Made by a program: the position numbers and the translations under genes
Notes under the pieces: generated by a model
What the model was told of the DNA's origin: nothing
The model's database searches: none
The model's input: only the letters and a program-made list of their open reading frames with translations
NCBI GenBank assembly: GCA_014584705.1
Contig: JACTMJ010000022.1
Span: forward strand, 62,001-126,000
Source of the DNA: Acidobacteriota bacterium
Lineage (GTDB): Bacteria; Acidobacteriota; Terriglobia; Bryobacterales; Bryobacteraceae
Length of the DNA: 64,000 nucleotides
Reading direction: 5' to 3'
Part shown: one piece after another, positions 1-12,100 of the stretch
How positions within the stretch are numbered: position 1 is the first letter of the stretch
Layout of the letters: every line of letters starts with the position of its first letter

Positions 1-2
1 CG

Positions 3-260
3 TGGCTCGAATGGAGCGCCGTCAAAGACCGTCTGGCCTTGGCCCGCGCCAGCATCGCGGAAGCCGAGGAGAGCCTGCGAATCACCAGGGACCGTTACGC
101 GAACGGCCTGAGCACGGTGACGGATCTGCTGCGCACGGAAATTGCCGTGCTCAGCGCGAAGACGGGCTATCTCGCGGCATTGTACGAACAGCGCCTCGCG
201 GCCGTGCGCCTCGAAGCCGCCAAAGGCTCGCTCAACCCCGGTTCGCTCCTGTTTGATTGA
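3..260 (+). CDS. TolC-like outer-membrane efflux protein, C-terminal fragment
   Basis: The reading frame is open from the left edge, so only the last 85 or so residues are present. The sequence has the long amphipathic helical pattern of TolC/OMF proteins (…ITRDRYANG… followed by …LLRTEIAVLSAKTGYLAALYEQ…). The D/E-x-L-R-T-E-I and Y-x-x-A-L-Y-E-x-R-L features are typical of the last helical hairpin of this family. It would form the trimeric outer-membrane channel of the RND pump encoded directly downstream. The adaptor ATG follows the stop by 8 bases, so the two are co-transcribed. The family call comes from the fragment and the context. Confidence 0.75.
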   Translation, partial: WLEWSAVKDRLALARASIAEAEESLRITRDRYANGLSTVTDLLRTEIAVLSAKTGYLAALYEQRLAAVRLEAAKGSLNPGSLLFD

Positions 261-268
261 GGACATTC

Positions 269-1413
269 ATGAAACTGACAGCCATACTTATTTCCGCACT
301 GGCGTTGATTTTGGCCGGATGCGGAGGCTCCGCTACGAAGAAGGAAACCGCTGCCACCGTGCAAGCCGTGCGCGTGACCGCCGCGCCGCTGGCCGCGCGG
401 AAGTGGCAACGGCCCGTGGAGGGCATGGGCACCGTGGAAGCGCGCGTCGAGAGCGTGATCGCCGCGAAGGCGATGGGCTACATCCAGGCCGTTCGCGTGC
501 GCGAAGGGGACCGGGTGAGCGCGGGGCAGACTCTCGTTGAAATTTCCGCTCAGGAACTGAACGCCGGAGTGGCCCAGGCACAGGCGGCGCGGCAGGAAGC
601 GCGCAGCGCCGAGGCGGAGGCCGATAGCGCGCTCGCCGCCGCGGAAGCGCAGGCTGTGCTGGCCCGTGCCACGCATGGCCGCATGAAGAACCTGCACGAC
701 CGCAAATCGATCTCCGATCAGGAGTTCGACGAAGCCTCCGCCCGTCTGGCCGCCGCCGAAGCCGGCTTGCGGATGGCGCAAGCGCGCAAGCGGCAAGTGG
801 CCGAGAAGATTCTCCAGGCATCGGCCGCCGCCACCGCCGCCGAATCGCAGCTATCCTATCTCCGCATCTCCGCGCCCTTCGCCGGCATCGTCACCGCGCG
901 CATGGCGGAGCCGGGTGGGCTGGCCGCGCCGGGCATGCCGCTGCTCAAGCTGGAGCAGACGGGCGCGTACCGGCTGGTGGCGTCGTTCCCCGAATCCTCC
1001 CTGGGCCGGGTGAAGCTCGGCCAGAAGATCCCGGTGGAGATTGCCGCCATCGGGATGCACGTGGAAGCCACCGTGGCGGAACTGGTCCCGACGCTCGATC
1101 CGCAAACCCGCACGTTCCCAGGGAAGCTCGCGCTGCCGCCGAACGCCCTCGTCCGCAGCGGCCTGTTCGGCGTCGCTCACCTGCCGGGTGAGGAAGCGAT
1201 GGTGCTCACCGTGCCCCTCACCGCGATTCGCACCCACGGGCAATTGACCACCGTCTTTGTCGCTGAAGGCGGAATCGCTCGCGGGCGCATGGTGCAGCTC
1301 GGCGACGAACGGGAAGGAGAGCGCGAGGTGCTCGCCGGGCTTGCCCCGGGCGAACTGCTCATCCCGAATCCGCCCGCCGGATTGCGCGACGGCAGCCCGG
1401 TGGAGGTTGCGCA

Positions 1414-1417
<4 letters not shown>
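269..1417 (+). CDS. RND efflux periplasmic adaptor lipoprotein (HlyD/MFP family)
   Basis: This is a 382-residue membrane-fusion protein linking the inner-membrane RND permease to the outer-membrane channel. The N-terminus [18 protein letters not shown] is a lipoprotein signal with an LAGC lipobox, so the protein is predicted to be lipid-anchored. It continues with a lipoyl-like half (…[20 protein letters not shown]…), a long alanine-rich coiled-coil hairpin, the second lipoyl half (…[14 protein letters not shown]…) and a beta-barrel domain. ATG 269 is preferred over the in-frame TTG at 257 because a GAGGA sits at the right distance before it and the lipobox signal then starts at residue 1. 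Its stop overlaps the permease start (ATGA). Confidence 0.9.
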
Positions 1418-4604
<3,187 letters not shown>

Positions 4605-4608
<4 letters not shown>

Positions 4609-4817
4609 GCGTTGAACGCGTCCTCCGTATGATCGCCGGCGCCGTCGTGCTGGCGTCCGTGGCTCTCGGCACATTTGTGAGCCCGAACTGGTATTGGCTG
4701 ACCGCCTTCGTCGGCCTCAACCTCTTTCAATCCGCCTTCACCAACTGGTGCCCGATGATGACGATTCTTCGCAAATTTGGCTTGCGGGAGGGCGGGTCTT
4801 CCGCCTGCTGTTCCTAG
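4605..4817 (+). CDS. DUF2892 / YgaP-type small membrane protein
   Basis: This 70-residue protein has two hydrophobic helices separated by a short turn (…[16 protein letters not shown]… and …[17 protein letters not shown]…). It then has the [14 protein letters not shown] segment typical of the DUF2892/YgaP transmembrane domain and ends in a Cys-Cys-Ser tail. Its ATG overlaps the permease stop, so it belongs to the efflux operon. In YgaP this domain is fused to a rhodanese; here it stands alone. The function is unknown. Confidence 0.8.
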
Positions 4818-4900
4818 GAAGGGGCGGCTCGTTCGCCGTCCCCATCCATCGCGTTGACGGGCCTCCCCACCGCGCGGGCCGGGAGGGATAGAATACCTGC

Positions 4901-5554
4901 ATGCGATTTTCGTCTTTGATTCTCACCGCGTTTGCCCTTGCGGCTTTGACGTTTCCCTCCACGCTGGCCGCCCAGCAGCAGAGGCCCCGAATGCCCGGCG
5001 AACGCTGGGTGGAACTGTTCAACGGAAAGGACCTGAGCGGCTGGACCAACGTCGGCACGGAGAAGTGGACCGTGGAAGACGGCGCGATTCATGGCCAGGG
5101 CGTCACCAAGCAGTACGGCTATCTGCGCACGGATAAAGAGTACAAGAGTTTCCACCTGTTCCTCCGCTTCAAGACCGAAGCCAACGGCAACAGCGGCGTT
5201 TATTTCCACACCCAGTTCAAACCCGGCACCGTGGACGTGAGCCAGGGCCGCCAGTTTGAGATTGATCGCGTGCTGGGCCACCATTCCTGCGGCGTCTATG
5301 GCGACGACATGGGTTGGAAGGCTTGGCCTTCTCCCGAATTTGAAGGCTTGCTCCGCCCCACGGACTGGAACGACATGCTTCTCAAGGTGGTGGACAATCA
5401 TTACGAGTGCTACCTGAACGGCGTCAAGACGCTCGATTTCGTCGATCCCAAGATGGGCGCGAAGGACGGCTACATCGCTCTTCAGTTGCATTCCGGCGGA
5501 GAGGGCAACATGCGTTTCAAGGACATCCGCATTCTCGATCTCTCAAACCGCTAA
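4901..5554 (+). CDS. Secreted DUF1080 (3-keto-disaccharide hydrolase-like) protein
   Basis: A 217-residue exported protein with a signal peptide (MRFSSLILTAFALAALTFPSTLAA) followed by one DUF1080 jelly-roll domain. The family start …WVELFNGKDLSGW… is clear, with …NSGVYFHTQ… in the middle and …GYIALQLHSGGEGNMRFKDIRI… at the end. DUF1080 proteins are beta-sandwich lectin- or glycosidase-like proteins, and some cleave 3-keto-disaccharides. A GGGAGGGATAG stretch sits just upstream. A second, divergent DUF1080 gene lies at 54818-55444. The biochemical role here is not proven. Confidence 0.88.
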   Translation: MRFSSLILTAFALAALTFPSTLAAQQQRPRMPGERWVELFNGKDLSGWTNVGTEKWTVEDGAIHGQGVTKQYGYLRTDKEYKSFHLFLRFKTEANGNSGVYFHTQFKPGTVDVSQGRQFEIDRVLGHHSCGVYGDDMGWKAWPSPEFEGLLRPTDWNDMLLKVVDNHYECYLNGVKTLDFVDPKMGAKDGYIALQLHSGGEGNMRFKDIRILDLSNR

Positions 5555-5633
5555 ACCGGATTTTCCGGGGGGAGCCATCGCGCTCCCTCCGCCATCCGCC
5601 CGTCCATTTAGGACAAACTGGTACACTTATCTC

Positions 5634-6812
5634 GTGGCTGGCCTCGTTCAAATCCAGACGGTTCCGCTTGAAGTGCCCACCGGCCCGGTAGGGCGCATTT
5701 CCTCCCTTCTGATTAAGCCGGCTTCCGCGCTTTGCAACCTCGATTGCGAGTATTGCTTCTATTTGGACCGGGAAACGGATCCGTACAAGGACATCGCCCA
5801 GAAGCGCATGTCGTACGACACCCTGCGCCACATGGTGGAATCGTATCTGTTCTACTCCCACCCCCAATCTACCTTCGCCTTTCAGGGTGGAGAGCCGACG
5901 CTGGCCGGGTTGCCTTTCTTCGAGAAGCTGATTGCCTATCAGCAGAAGTACGGCCGCACCGGGCAGGCGGTCAGCAACGCGCTCCAAACCAACACGATCC
6001 TGCTCGACGACGCCTGGTGCCAGTTCCTGCGCAGTTACAACTGGCTGGTGGGCGCTTCCATCGACGGCGATGAGGAGATGCACGACCGCTACCGGGTGAA
6101 TCGCGGCGGCGAGGGCACCTGGCGTCGCGTGATGAAGAGCATTGAGAAGATGAAGAAGCATCGCGTGGATTTCAACGCGCTTTGCGTCCTCAGCCAGTCG
6201 AATGTAGAGAAGCCGAAAGAGGTCTACCGCTTCTTTCGCTCGCTCGGAATCGATTACCTGCAGTTCATCCCACTGGCTGAGTTTTCTCCGTCGGGCGGCA
6301 CGCATCCCTATGCCATCACCCCAAAGCAATACGGCCGCTTTCTCCTCGAAGTGTTCGAGTTATGGTGGCCGGACCGGAAGCAGGTGCGCATCCGCTACTT
6401 CGACAACATCGCCGAGGCGGTGGCTGGTTTAACTCCGGGCAATTGCACGATGCACAAGACCTGCGACAGCTACGTCGTGGTGGAGTACAACGGCGATATC
6501 TACCCGTGCGACTTCTTTGTCTCTCCGGAGTGGAAGCTGGGGAATCTGAACAAGGATACGTGGAGCCAGATCGCGGCCAATCCGCTGCGTGCGCGCTTCG
6601 CCTACGGAAAGCAGATTCCACATCCGGCCTGCCAGGCGTGCGAATACCAGGCTCTTTGCCATGGCGGCTGCCCCAGCTTCCGCACGAAACAGCGCGGCAA
6701 TCCGGGCGATCTCGATTATTTCTGTGAGAGCTACAAGATGGTCTATGCCGCGGTACTGGAGCCGCTGCGGAAGGAAGTGGAATTGATCACCGGCAAGCCC
6801 GCCGTCCTGTAA
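5634..6812 (+). CDS. Anaerobic-type sulfatase-maturating enzyme (radical SAM, SPASM domain)
   Basis: A 392-residue cytosolic radical SAM enzyme. The CxxxCxxC cluster motif is C34-x3-C38-x2-C41 (…CNLDCEYCFY…), followed by the FQGGEPTLAG SAM-binding motif. The C-terminal SPASM cysteines lie in …CDSYVVVEYNGDIYPCDFFV… and …CQACEYQALCHGGCPSF…. Enzymes of this type oxidise the active-site Cys or Ser of sulfatases to formylglycine before export. The likely client in this window is the Cys-type sulfatase at 34346-35908. The start is a GTG with no obvious Shine-Dalgarno, so the exact N-terminus is less certain. It lies 79 bases after the DUF1080 gene and converges with the DUF2760 gene. Confidence 0.92.
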   Translation: MAGLVQIQTVPLEVPTGPVGRISSLLIKPASALCNLDCEYCFYLDRETDPYKDIAQKRMSYDTLRHMVESYLFYSHPQSTFAFQGGEPTLAGLPFFEKLIAYQQKYGRTGQAVSNALQTNTILLDDAWCQFLRSYNWLVGASIDGDEEMHDRYRVNRGGEGTWRRVMKSIEKMKKHRVDFNALCVLSQSNVEKPKEVYRFFRSLGIDYLQFIPLAEFSPSGGTHPYAITPKQYGRFLLEVFELWWPDRKQVRIRYFDNIAEAVAGLTPGNCTMHKTCDSYVVVEYNGDIYPCDFFVSPEWKLGNLNKDTWSQIAANPLRARFAYGKQIPHPACQACEYQALCHGGCPSFRTKQRGNPGDLDYFCESYKMVYAAVLEPLRKEVELITGKPAVL

Positions 6813-6816
6813 GCGT

Positions 6817-7371
6817 TCACTCCACTTCGTACACCGCCGGATGCACGACGGTGGAATCGAGCGAAACCGGGGGTGTTAACAGATAGGCTTCCGCCACGCG
6901 CCAGCCGCGATGCCGCAGCACGCCGCCGTGAACGGCCTCGAACTCCGCGGGATTGCCTCGCAGTTGCAAGCTGCCGCTCGCGTAGAGCGCCGCCGCATCG
7001 CTCGGGAGATCCTGCAATTCTCCCTCGTTCTTATCCACCACAGGCACCAGGCGTATTGACCGGATCAGCGCTTCCCGCGCGTCCGGTTGCATCGCACGTA
7101 CTCCCTGAGCTAACTGCTGGTCGGAGTAGTAGCGAAGGTCCTCGAGCAGAAAATCAATCAGCCCGGAATCCGCTTGCAGCGCCCGCAGGATCTGCACGGC
7201 TCCCCGGATTCGTTCGTCGGACGCCGCAATGGCTCCGTGGTCTTCCTCCCCCGTCACTTCGGGCTCTACGCGCACAACCCCCAACGATTGACGCAAGGCG
7301 ACATTCAGCGTACCCGACTTCAGGATTGAGGAGAGACAGCGGAGTCCGAGTTGAAGGCGTTCGAAGAACAT
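6817..7371 (-). CDS. DUF2760 domain protein
   Basis: A 184-residue protein that matches the DUF2760 pattern as I recall it. It has a helical region with …VQILRALQADSGLIDFLLEDLRYYSDQQLA… and ends with …LRHRGWRVAEAYL…HPAVYEVE. No signal or membrane segment is evident, so it is probably cytosolic. ATG 7371 is preferred over the upstream in-frame TTG at 7377 because a GGAG lies 7 bases before the ATG. DUF2760 genes often sit beside Hsp70-like genes elsewhere; none is present here. It lies 59 bases downstream of the sigma-54 activator on the same strand and may be co-transcribed with it. The function is unknown. Confidence 0.8.
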   Translation of the reverse strand: MFFERLQLGLRCLSSILKSGTLNVALRQSLGVVRVEPEVTGEEDHGAIAASDERIRGAVQILRALQADSGLIDFLLEDLRYYSDQQLAQGVRAMQPDAREALIRSIRLVPVVDKNEGELQDLPSDAAALYASGSLQLRGNPAEFEAVHGGVLRHRGWRVAEAYLLTPPVSLDSTVVHPAVYEVE

Positions 7372-7430
7372 GCGCAATCTCCAGGATACCCGGGAGCGCC
7401 GCCGCTTCGGCGTAATAGTACCCGCGCACG

Positions 7431-8999
7431 CTACCTGGCGTCACCCTCCGCCTCGGCCCTCCCGTTCGCGCGCAGCTGTTTCAGAAGCGTTTGATCCACG
7501 CGGGCCTTTACCGTGCGGCGATCGATCCCCAAGCGCGCGGCGGCACCCTCATAGCTGCCTGCCTTCGCGTAGACCAGCGTGCAGTAGCGCCTCAACAGTT
7601 CATCGGCGCTCAGCGCACCATCGCGCGCATCCCTGAAGAGATCCGATACCGGAGACGGGCTGGCCGGAGGCGGCGCGTACTCCCGCCGCACCAGAATGTT
7701 TCGGATGCACTGTTCGAGTTCACGGTAGTTGCCGGGCCAGGGATAGTTCTTGGGCAGTTGCTCCTCGATGAAGGTGATCGCTTCTGTCGCCAACACATCG
7801 CCATCCTCCCCCGCGATGCGGCCGGCAAGGAATCGCACGAGATCCCGAAGCACCGCGGGCGATTCCTCAATCTGCTGCCGCAGAGACGGCGTGCGGATGA
7901 GATCCGAGCAGAGCCGGTAATAGAGATCCTCCCGGAACTGACCCTTCCGGATCTCCGCGGCAAGATCCCGGTTCGTGGCGGCGATCAGCTTCCCTTCAAA
8001 CCGCCTTGGAACGCTATCGCCCACGGCCGAAAAAGTGCGCGTCTCAATCAGCCGCAGGAGCTTCACCTGCACCTCCGGCGCGAGTTCCCCGATCTCGTCA
8101 AGAAACACCGCGCCCAGGGGCGGACATGCCTCGAGCCAGCCCTTGCGATCCTGTGCCGCTCCCGTGAATGCGCCCCGGCGATGCCCGAACAGTTCGCTTT
8201 CCACCAGCGTGCCGGTGAGCGCGGCAATGTGGATCGGGTGGAAGTGGGAGGCGGGGTCGTCTTCAAATCGCAGCGTGCGGGGGTCGAATGGCACATAGCG
8301 GGAAAGCGCGATGGCCCGCGCCACCAGTTCCTTGCCCGTGCCCGAGGGGCCGGTCACCAGGGTCACCAGGTCTCCCATGCGGGCATACAAATTGCGCCGG
8401 TAGCGGTGCAAATCGTGTGTGAAGATCGATTGCCACACCGTTGCGCGCAAGCGGGCCGCAGGGGCGGAATTCCCGATGATGTTCTCAAAGATCTGATGAA
8501 ATGCCCGCACCAACTGGAAGAAGAACGCGAACATGTGCGGCGCGGAAAACGCGCTCAACGGTCGGCCCTCCGGCGGGGAAAGCCACTCTTTCCAATCCCG
8601 CTCGAAATCCCGGTAAAACCCCCAGCGGCCTCGCGCTTCCCCGGCGCGATGCGCGGCCAGTTCCTCCACCAGTCGCGGATAGTAGCGGTGATAAAGCATG
8701 TAGACCACCGCCCCTTCATAGAGCGCGGCATCGGCATCCGAAAGCGTCCCCCGAATCGCGTACGTCCGCGCGCGGATCGCGGGCATCGCCGTCTCCAGAC
8801 GTTCACAGATGCGCCAGGCGTTCGCGCGGAGTTTCCGCGGGTCATCCACCTGCAGGCTCCAGTGCGCGCCTTGATCCACATACTCGCCGCCCAGCGCATC
8901 TCGTTCCGCCTCGGCAAGCTCCGGCAGGAACGGATTCGCGGCCGCCACCGCGTTCACCGCGCGGAGAAATCGCTCTTGTGCTTGGGTGAGCCAGGGCAT
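7431..8999 (-). CDS. Sigma-54-dependent transcriptional activator (bEBP) with unusual N-terminal domain
   Basis: A 522-residue enhancer-binding protein. Residues 1-210 form an unfamiliar helical sensory region, neither receiver nor GAF as far as I can tell. The AAA+ domain has Walker A GPSGTGKE (217-224), the sigma-54 contact loop GAFTGA (276-281), Walker B VFLDE (298-302) and an arginine-finger region FREDLYYRL. A Fis-type HTH follows near residues 488-515 (…GAAARLGIDRRTVKARV…). It should remodel RNA polymerase-sigma54 at a -24/-12 promoter. ATG 8999 is chosen because GAGGA precedes it; an in-frame TTG at 9023 is less likely. It is divergent from the phospholipid fusion gene, an obvious candidate target, but I saw no convincing -24/-12 element in the gap. 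Confidence 0.9.
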   Translation of the reverse strand: MPWLTQAQERFLRAVNAVAAANPFLPELAEAERDALGGEYVDQGAHWSLQVDDPRKLRANAWRICERLETAMPAIRARTYAIRGTLSDADAALYEGAVVYMLYHRYYPRLVEELAAHRAGEARGRWGFYRDFERDWKEWLSPPEGRPLSAFSAPHMFAFFFQLVRAFHQIFENIIGNSAPAARLRATVWQSIFTHDLHRYRRNLYARMGDLVTLVTGPSGTGKELVARAIALSRYVPFDPRTLRFEDDPASHFHPIHIAALTGTLVESELFGHRRGAFTGAAQDRKGWLEACPPLGAVFLDEIGELAPEVQVKLLRLIETRTFSAVGDSVPRRFEGKLIAATNRDLAAEIRKGQFREDLYYRLCSDLIRTPSLRQQIEESPAVLRDLVRFLAGRIAGEDGDVLATEAITFIEEQLPKNYPWPGNYRELEQCIRNILVRREYAPPPASPSPVSDLFRDARDGALSADELLRRYCTLVYAKAGSYEGAAARLGIDRRTVKARVDQTLLKQLRANGRAEAEGDAR

Positions 9000-9014
9000 C
9001 GGTTCCTCACTGCG

Positions 9015-9027
9015 TACATTCAATGTA
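9015..9027. promoter_or_regulatory. Perfect inverted repeat in divergent promoter region
   Basis: TACATT-C-AATGTA is a perfect 6-bp inverted repeat with a one-base centre. It lies 16-28 bases upstream of the sigma-54 activator start and about 140 bases upstream of the divergent fusion gene. It could be an operator or half of a binding site. There is no second copy in the gap, so this is tentative. Confidence 0.35.
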
Positions 9028-9164
9028 TATCGATGGACAGGTTTTGTATAGAGTCGCTCAAGAGAAAACCCCTGCCGCCGCGCATCACCTCGGATATCCT
9101 ATTGAAATCCGTAGGCTTTCGCAGTTCCGCCAATCTGGAGGGCAAGCTGCACTTCGATCCGCGT

Positions 9165-12100
9165 ATGGCAACAACAACGATTGACCCCGCAAGCGGCGCT
9201 ACCGCCGAAACCTCAGCCACCGGGCAGCCCGGCTCTTATTGGCAGCTTCTTCGCAATGGCGGCTTCACGGCCTTTCTCTGGACGCAGTTTCTGGGTGCGT
9301 TCAATGACAACCTCTACAAGATCACGGTGAGCCTGCTTACCGTGATGCTGATCGCGGACCAGCAGCAAACGACCAACTACCTCGCCGCCGCTGGCTTCCT
9401 CTTCGTCCTTCCGTTCGTCCTCTTTTCCGGCTACGCCGGCCAATTGGCGGACCGCTACAACAAGCGCCGCGTTCTGATCGTCACCAAACTCCTTGAGATT
9501 CCGGCGATGCTGCTGGGGCTGTGGGCGTTCCTCGCGAACGACCCCCTCTGGATGCTGGCCGTCGTGTTTGTGCTGGCCTTGCAGGCCACCTTTTTCAGCC
9601 CGGCCAAGTACGGCATCCTGCCGGAGATGCTTCCCTTGCGCGATATGGCGCGGGCCAACGGCTTACTGGAAATGACGACCTTCGTTGCCATCATTCTGGG
9701 AACCACGGTGGCCGGTTTCCTCTTCGAAGCCTGGAGCGCCACGCTCTCCAGGATCTCCGCCGTGACGATCGCGATTGCCGTCCTGGGCTCACTTTGCAGT
9801 TTTGGAATTTCCCGCGTGCGCACTCCGCAAGTGCCGGAGACTTTTTCCTGGAATCCCGCGCGCGAAGTCTGGCGAGGCGCGAGCGAGATGCTGCGGGATC
9901 GCGTGCTGCTGCTCTCGATCACCGGCATTTCCTTCTTCTGGTTCCTCGGCACCCTGCTACAGATGGATCTGCTGCTCTTTGCCAAGAACACCATGCACAT
10001 GAGCGAATCCGGCGCGGGGATCCTGATCGCCGGCCTGGCCGTGGGCATCGCCGTGGGCAGTCTGCTGGCGGGCCGCATTTCCGGCGATCACATCGAAATC
10101 GGCCTGGTGGCGCCCGGCTGCTTCGGTATGGGCCTGAGCGCATTGGCCGTGGTTTGGGCGGCGCCCAGCTTTCCCCTCACCCTTACCGCGCTGATGTTCC
10201 TCGGCATGTTCGGGGGCTTCTTTATCGTCCCGCTCAACGCCTTGCTGCAGCACCACCCGGCCGAAGAGGAAAAGGGCCGTGCCCTGGGCACCAACAATTT
10301 CTTCAACGGCGTCGCGATGCTCATGGCCGCGGTCGTCTTCTGGGTGCTCACCAACCGCATCGAATGGAGCGGCGCGCATGTGATCTTCGCGGCCGGCTGC
10401 TTCACCATCGCCAGCACGCTCATCGTGCTATGGTTCACGCCGGAACCCACCTCGCGCTATCTGCTGACCTTGCTGGTGCGCGGCATATACCGCTTCCAGA
10501 TCCGCGGCGCGTCCCACGTGCCCGCGAACGGCGCAGCCCTCCTCGTGGCCAATCACGTTTCCTTCGTCGACGGTTTCCTGATCGGCGCGTGTCTGCCCCG
10601 GCTGGCTCGCTTCCTGATCATGGATACCTGGTACAACCGATTCCGTTTGGTATTGAAACCGATCGGCGCCATCCCGGTTCCTCTCGGCGGGCGTCGCGCG
10701 GTGCTCGAATCGATCGCCTCCGCCCGTCGCGCGCTGGAAGCGGGAGAACTCGTTTGCATCTTCCCGGAGGGCTCCATCACCCGCACCGGCAATATGCAAC
10801 GCTTCCAGCGAGGAATGGAGAAGATTGTCGAGGGGCTCAATGTTCCCGTGATTCCCGTCCATCTGGGCGGCGTTTGGGGCAGCACGTTCAGCCACGCCGG
10901 CGGCAGCTTGTGGCGAAAGCGCGATAAACTGCGGCGCGATATCCAAGTCACGTTTGGCGCGCCGCTTCCGTCCTCCGTCAAAGCCGAGGAAGCCCGCCAG
11001 CAGGTGCTCGAAATGAGCGCCGACGCCCGCGCCCGCGAGCCCAAGATCAACAGCACCCTCGCCCGTGCGTTTGTCGCCAGCGCCCGGCGGCATTGGCGCC
11101 GGCAGGCAATGAACGACGCAACTGGCGCAAGCCTCACGTACGGGCGCGTGCTGACCGGGGCCATCCTGCTGGCCCGGTGGCTGCGCCGCCATCGCACGGA
11201 TGAACCGCTCATCGGCCTGCTGCTGCCCTCCTCGGTGGGCGGCGCGCTCGCCAACCTCGGCGTCGTACTCTCCGGCAAAGCGCCCGTCAACCTCAACTTC
11301 ACGGCTGGTCCGGAGAGCGTCGCCTCCGCTTGCGATCAGTGCGAGATCCGGACCGTCATCACATCGAGACTCTTCCTCAAGAGAGCAAAGCTCGACGTCC
11401 CCCCGGGCGCGGTTTACCTCGAAGACTTGACGTCTGCCTTTGGCGCCGCACGAAAGTTTCTGGCCCTCCTGGAAGCGCGCCTGCTGCCGCAATCGCTGCT
11501 GCTCGCCCTGCTCGGCTCTTCCCGCGTGCAGCCCGGCGACCTCGCCACCATCGTGTTTTCGAGCGGCAGCAGCGGCACGCCCAAAGGCGTCATGCTTTCG
11601 CACCGCGGGCTGCTCGCCAATGTTGACGGCGCGGGCATGGTGTTCCGAATCAACTCGGCTGACGTCATCGGCGGATTGCTGCCTTTCTTCCACTCCTTCG
11701 GCTATGCCTACAACTTGTGGTTCCCGCTGGTGGCGGGTATCCGTGTGGCGTTCCACGCCAACCCGCTCGACGCCAAGGGGGTGGGAAGTCTGGTCGAGAA
11801 GAACGGCGTTTCGATCCTGCTCGCGACGCCCACCTTCCTGCGAAACTACATGCGGGTTTGCAGTGAAGAGCAGTTCTCCTCCTTGCGACTGGTGATCGCC
11901 GGCGCGGAGAAACTGCCTTCGCGGCTATCCGATGAGTTTCGCGAAAAGTTCAATCTCTCCATTTTCGAGGGCTACGGAGCCACTGAGATGTCGCCCGTGA
12001 TTTCCGTCAACGTTCCGGATGCCGAAGATCCGGTCTGGCCGCAGACCGGCAACCGCCCCGGAACCGTCGGCCAGCCACTCCCCGGTTGCATGACGAAGGT

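Noticed and set aside
9001..9164. -24/-12 (sigma-54) promoter for the phospholipid fusion
   Set aside because: I looked for TGGC-N8-TTGC-like spacing on both strands of the gap and found none that was convincing.
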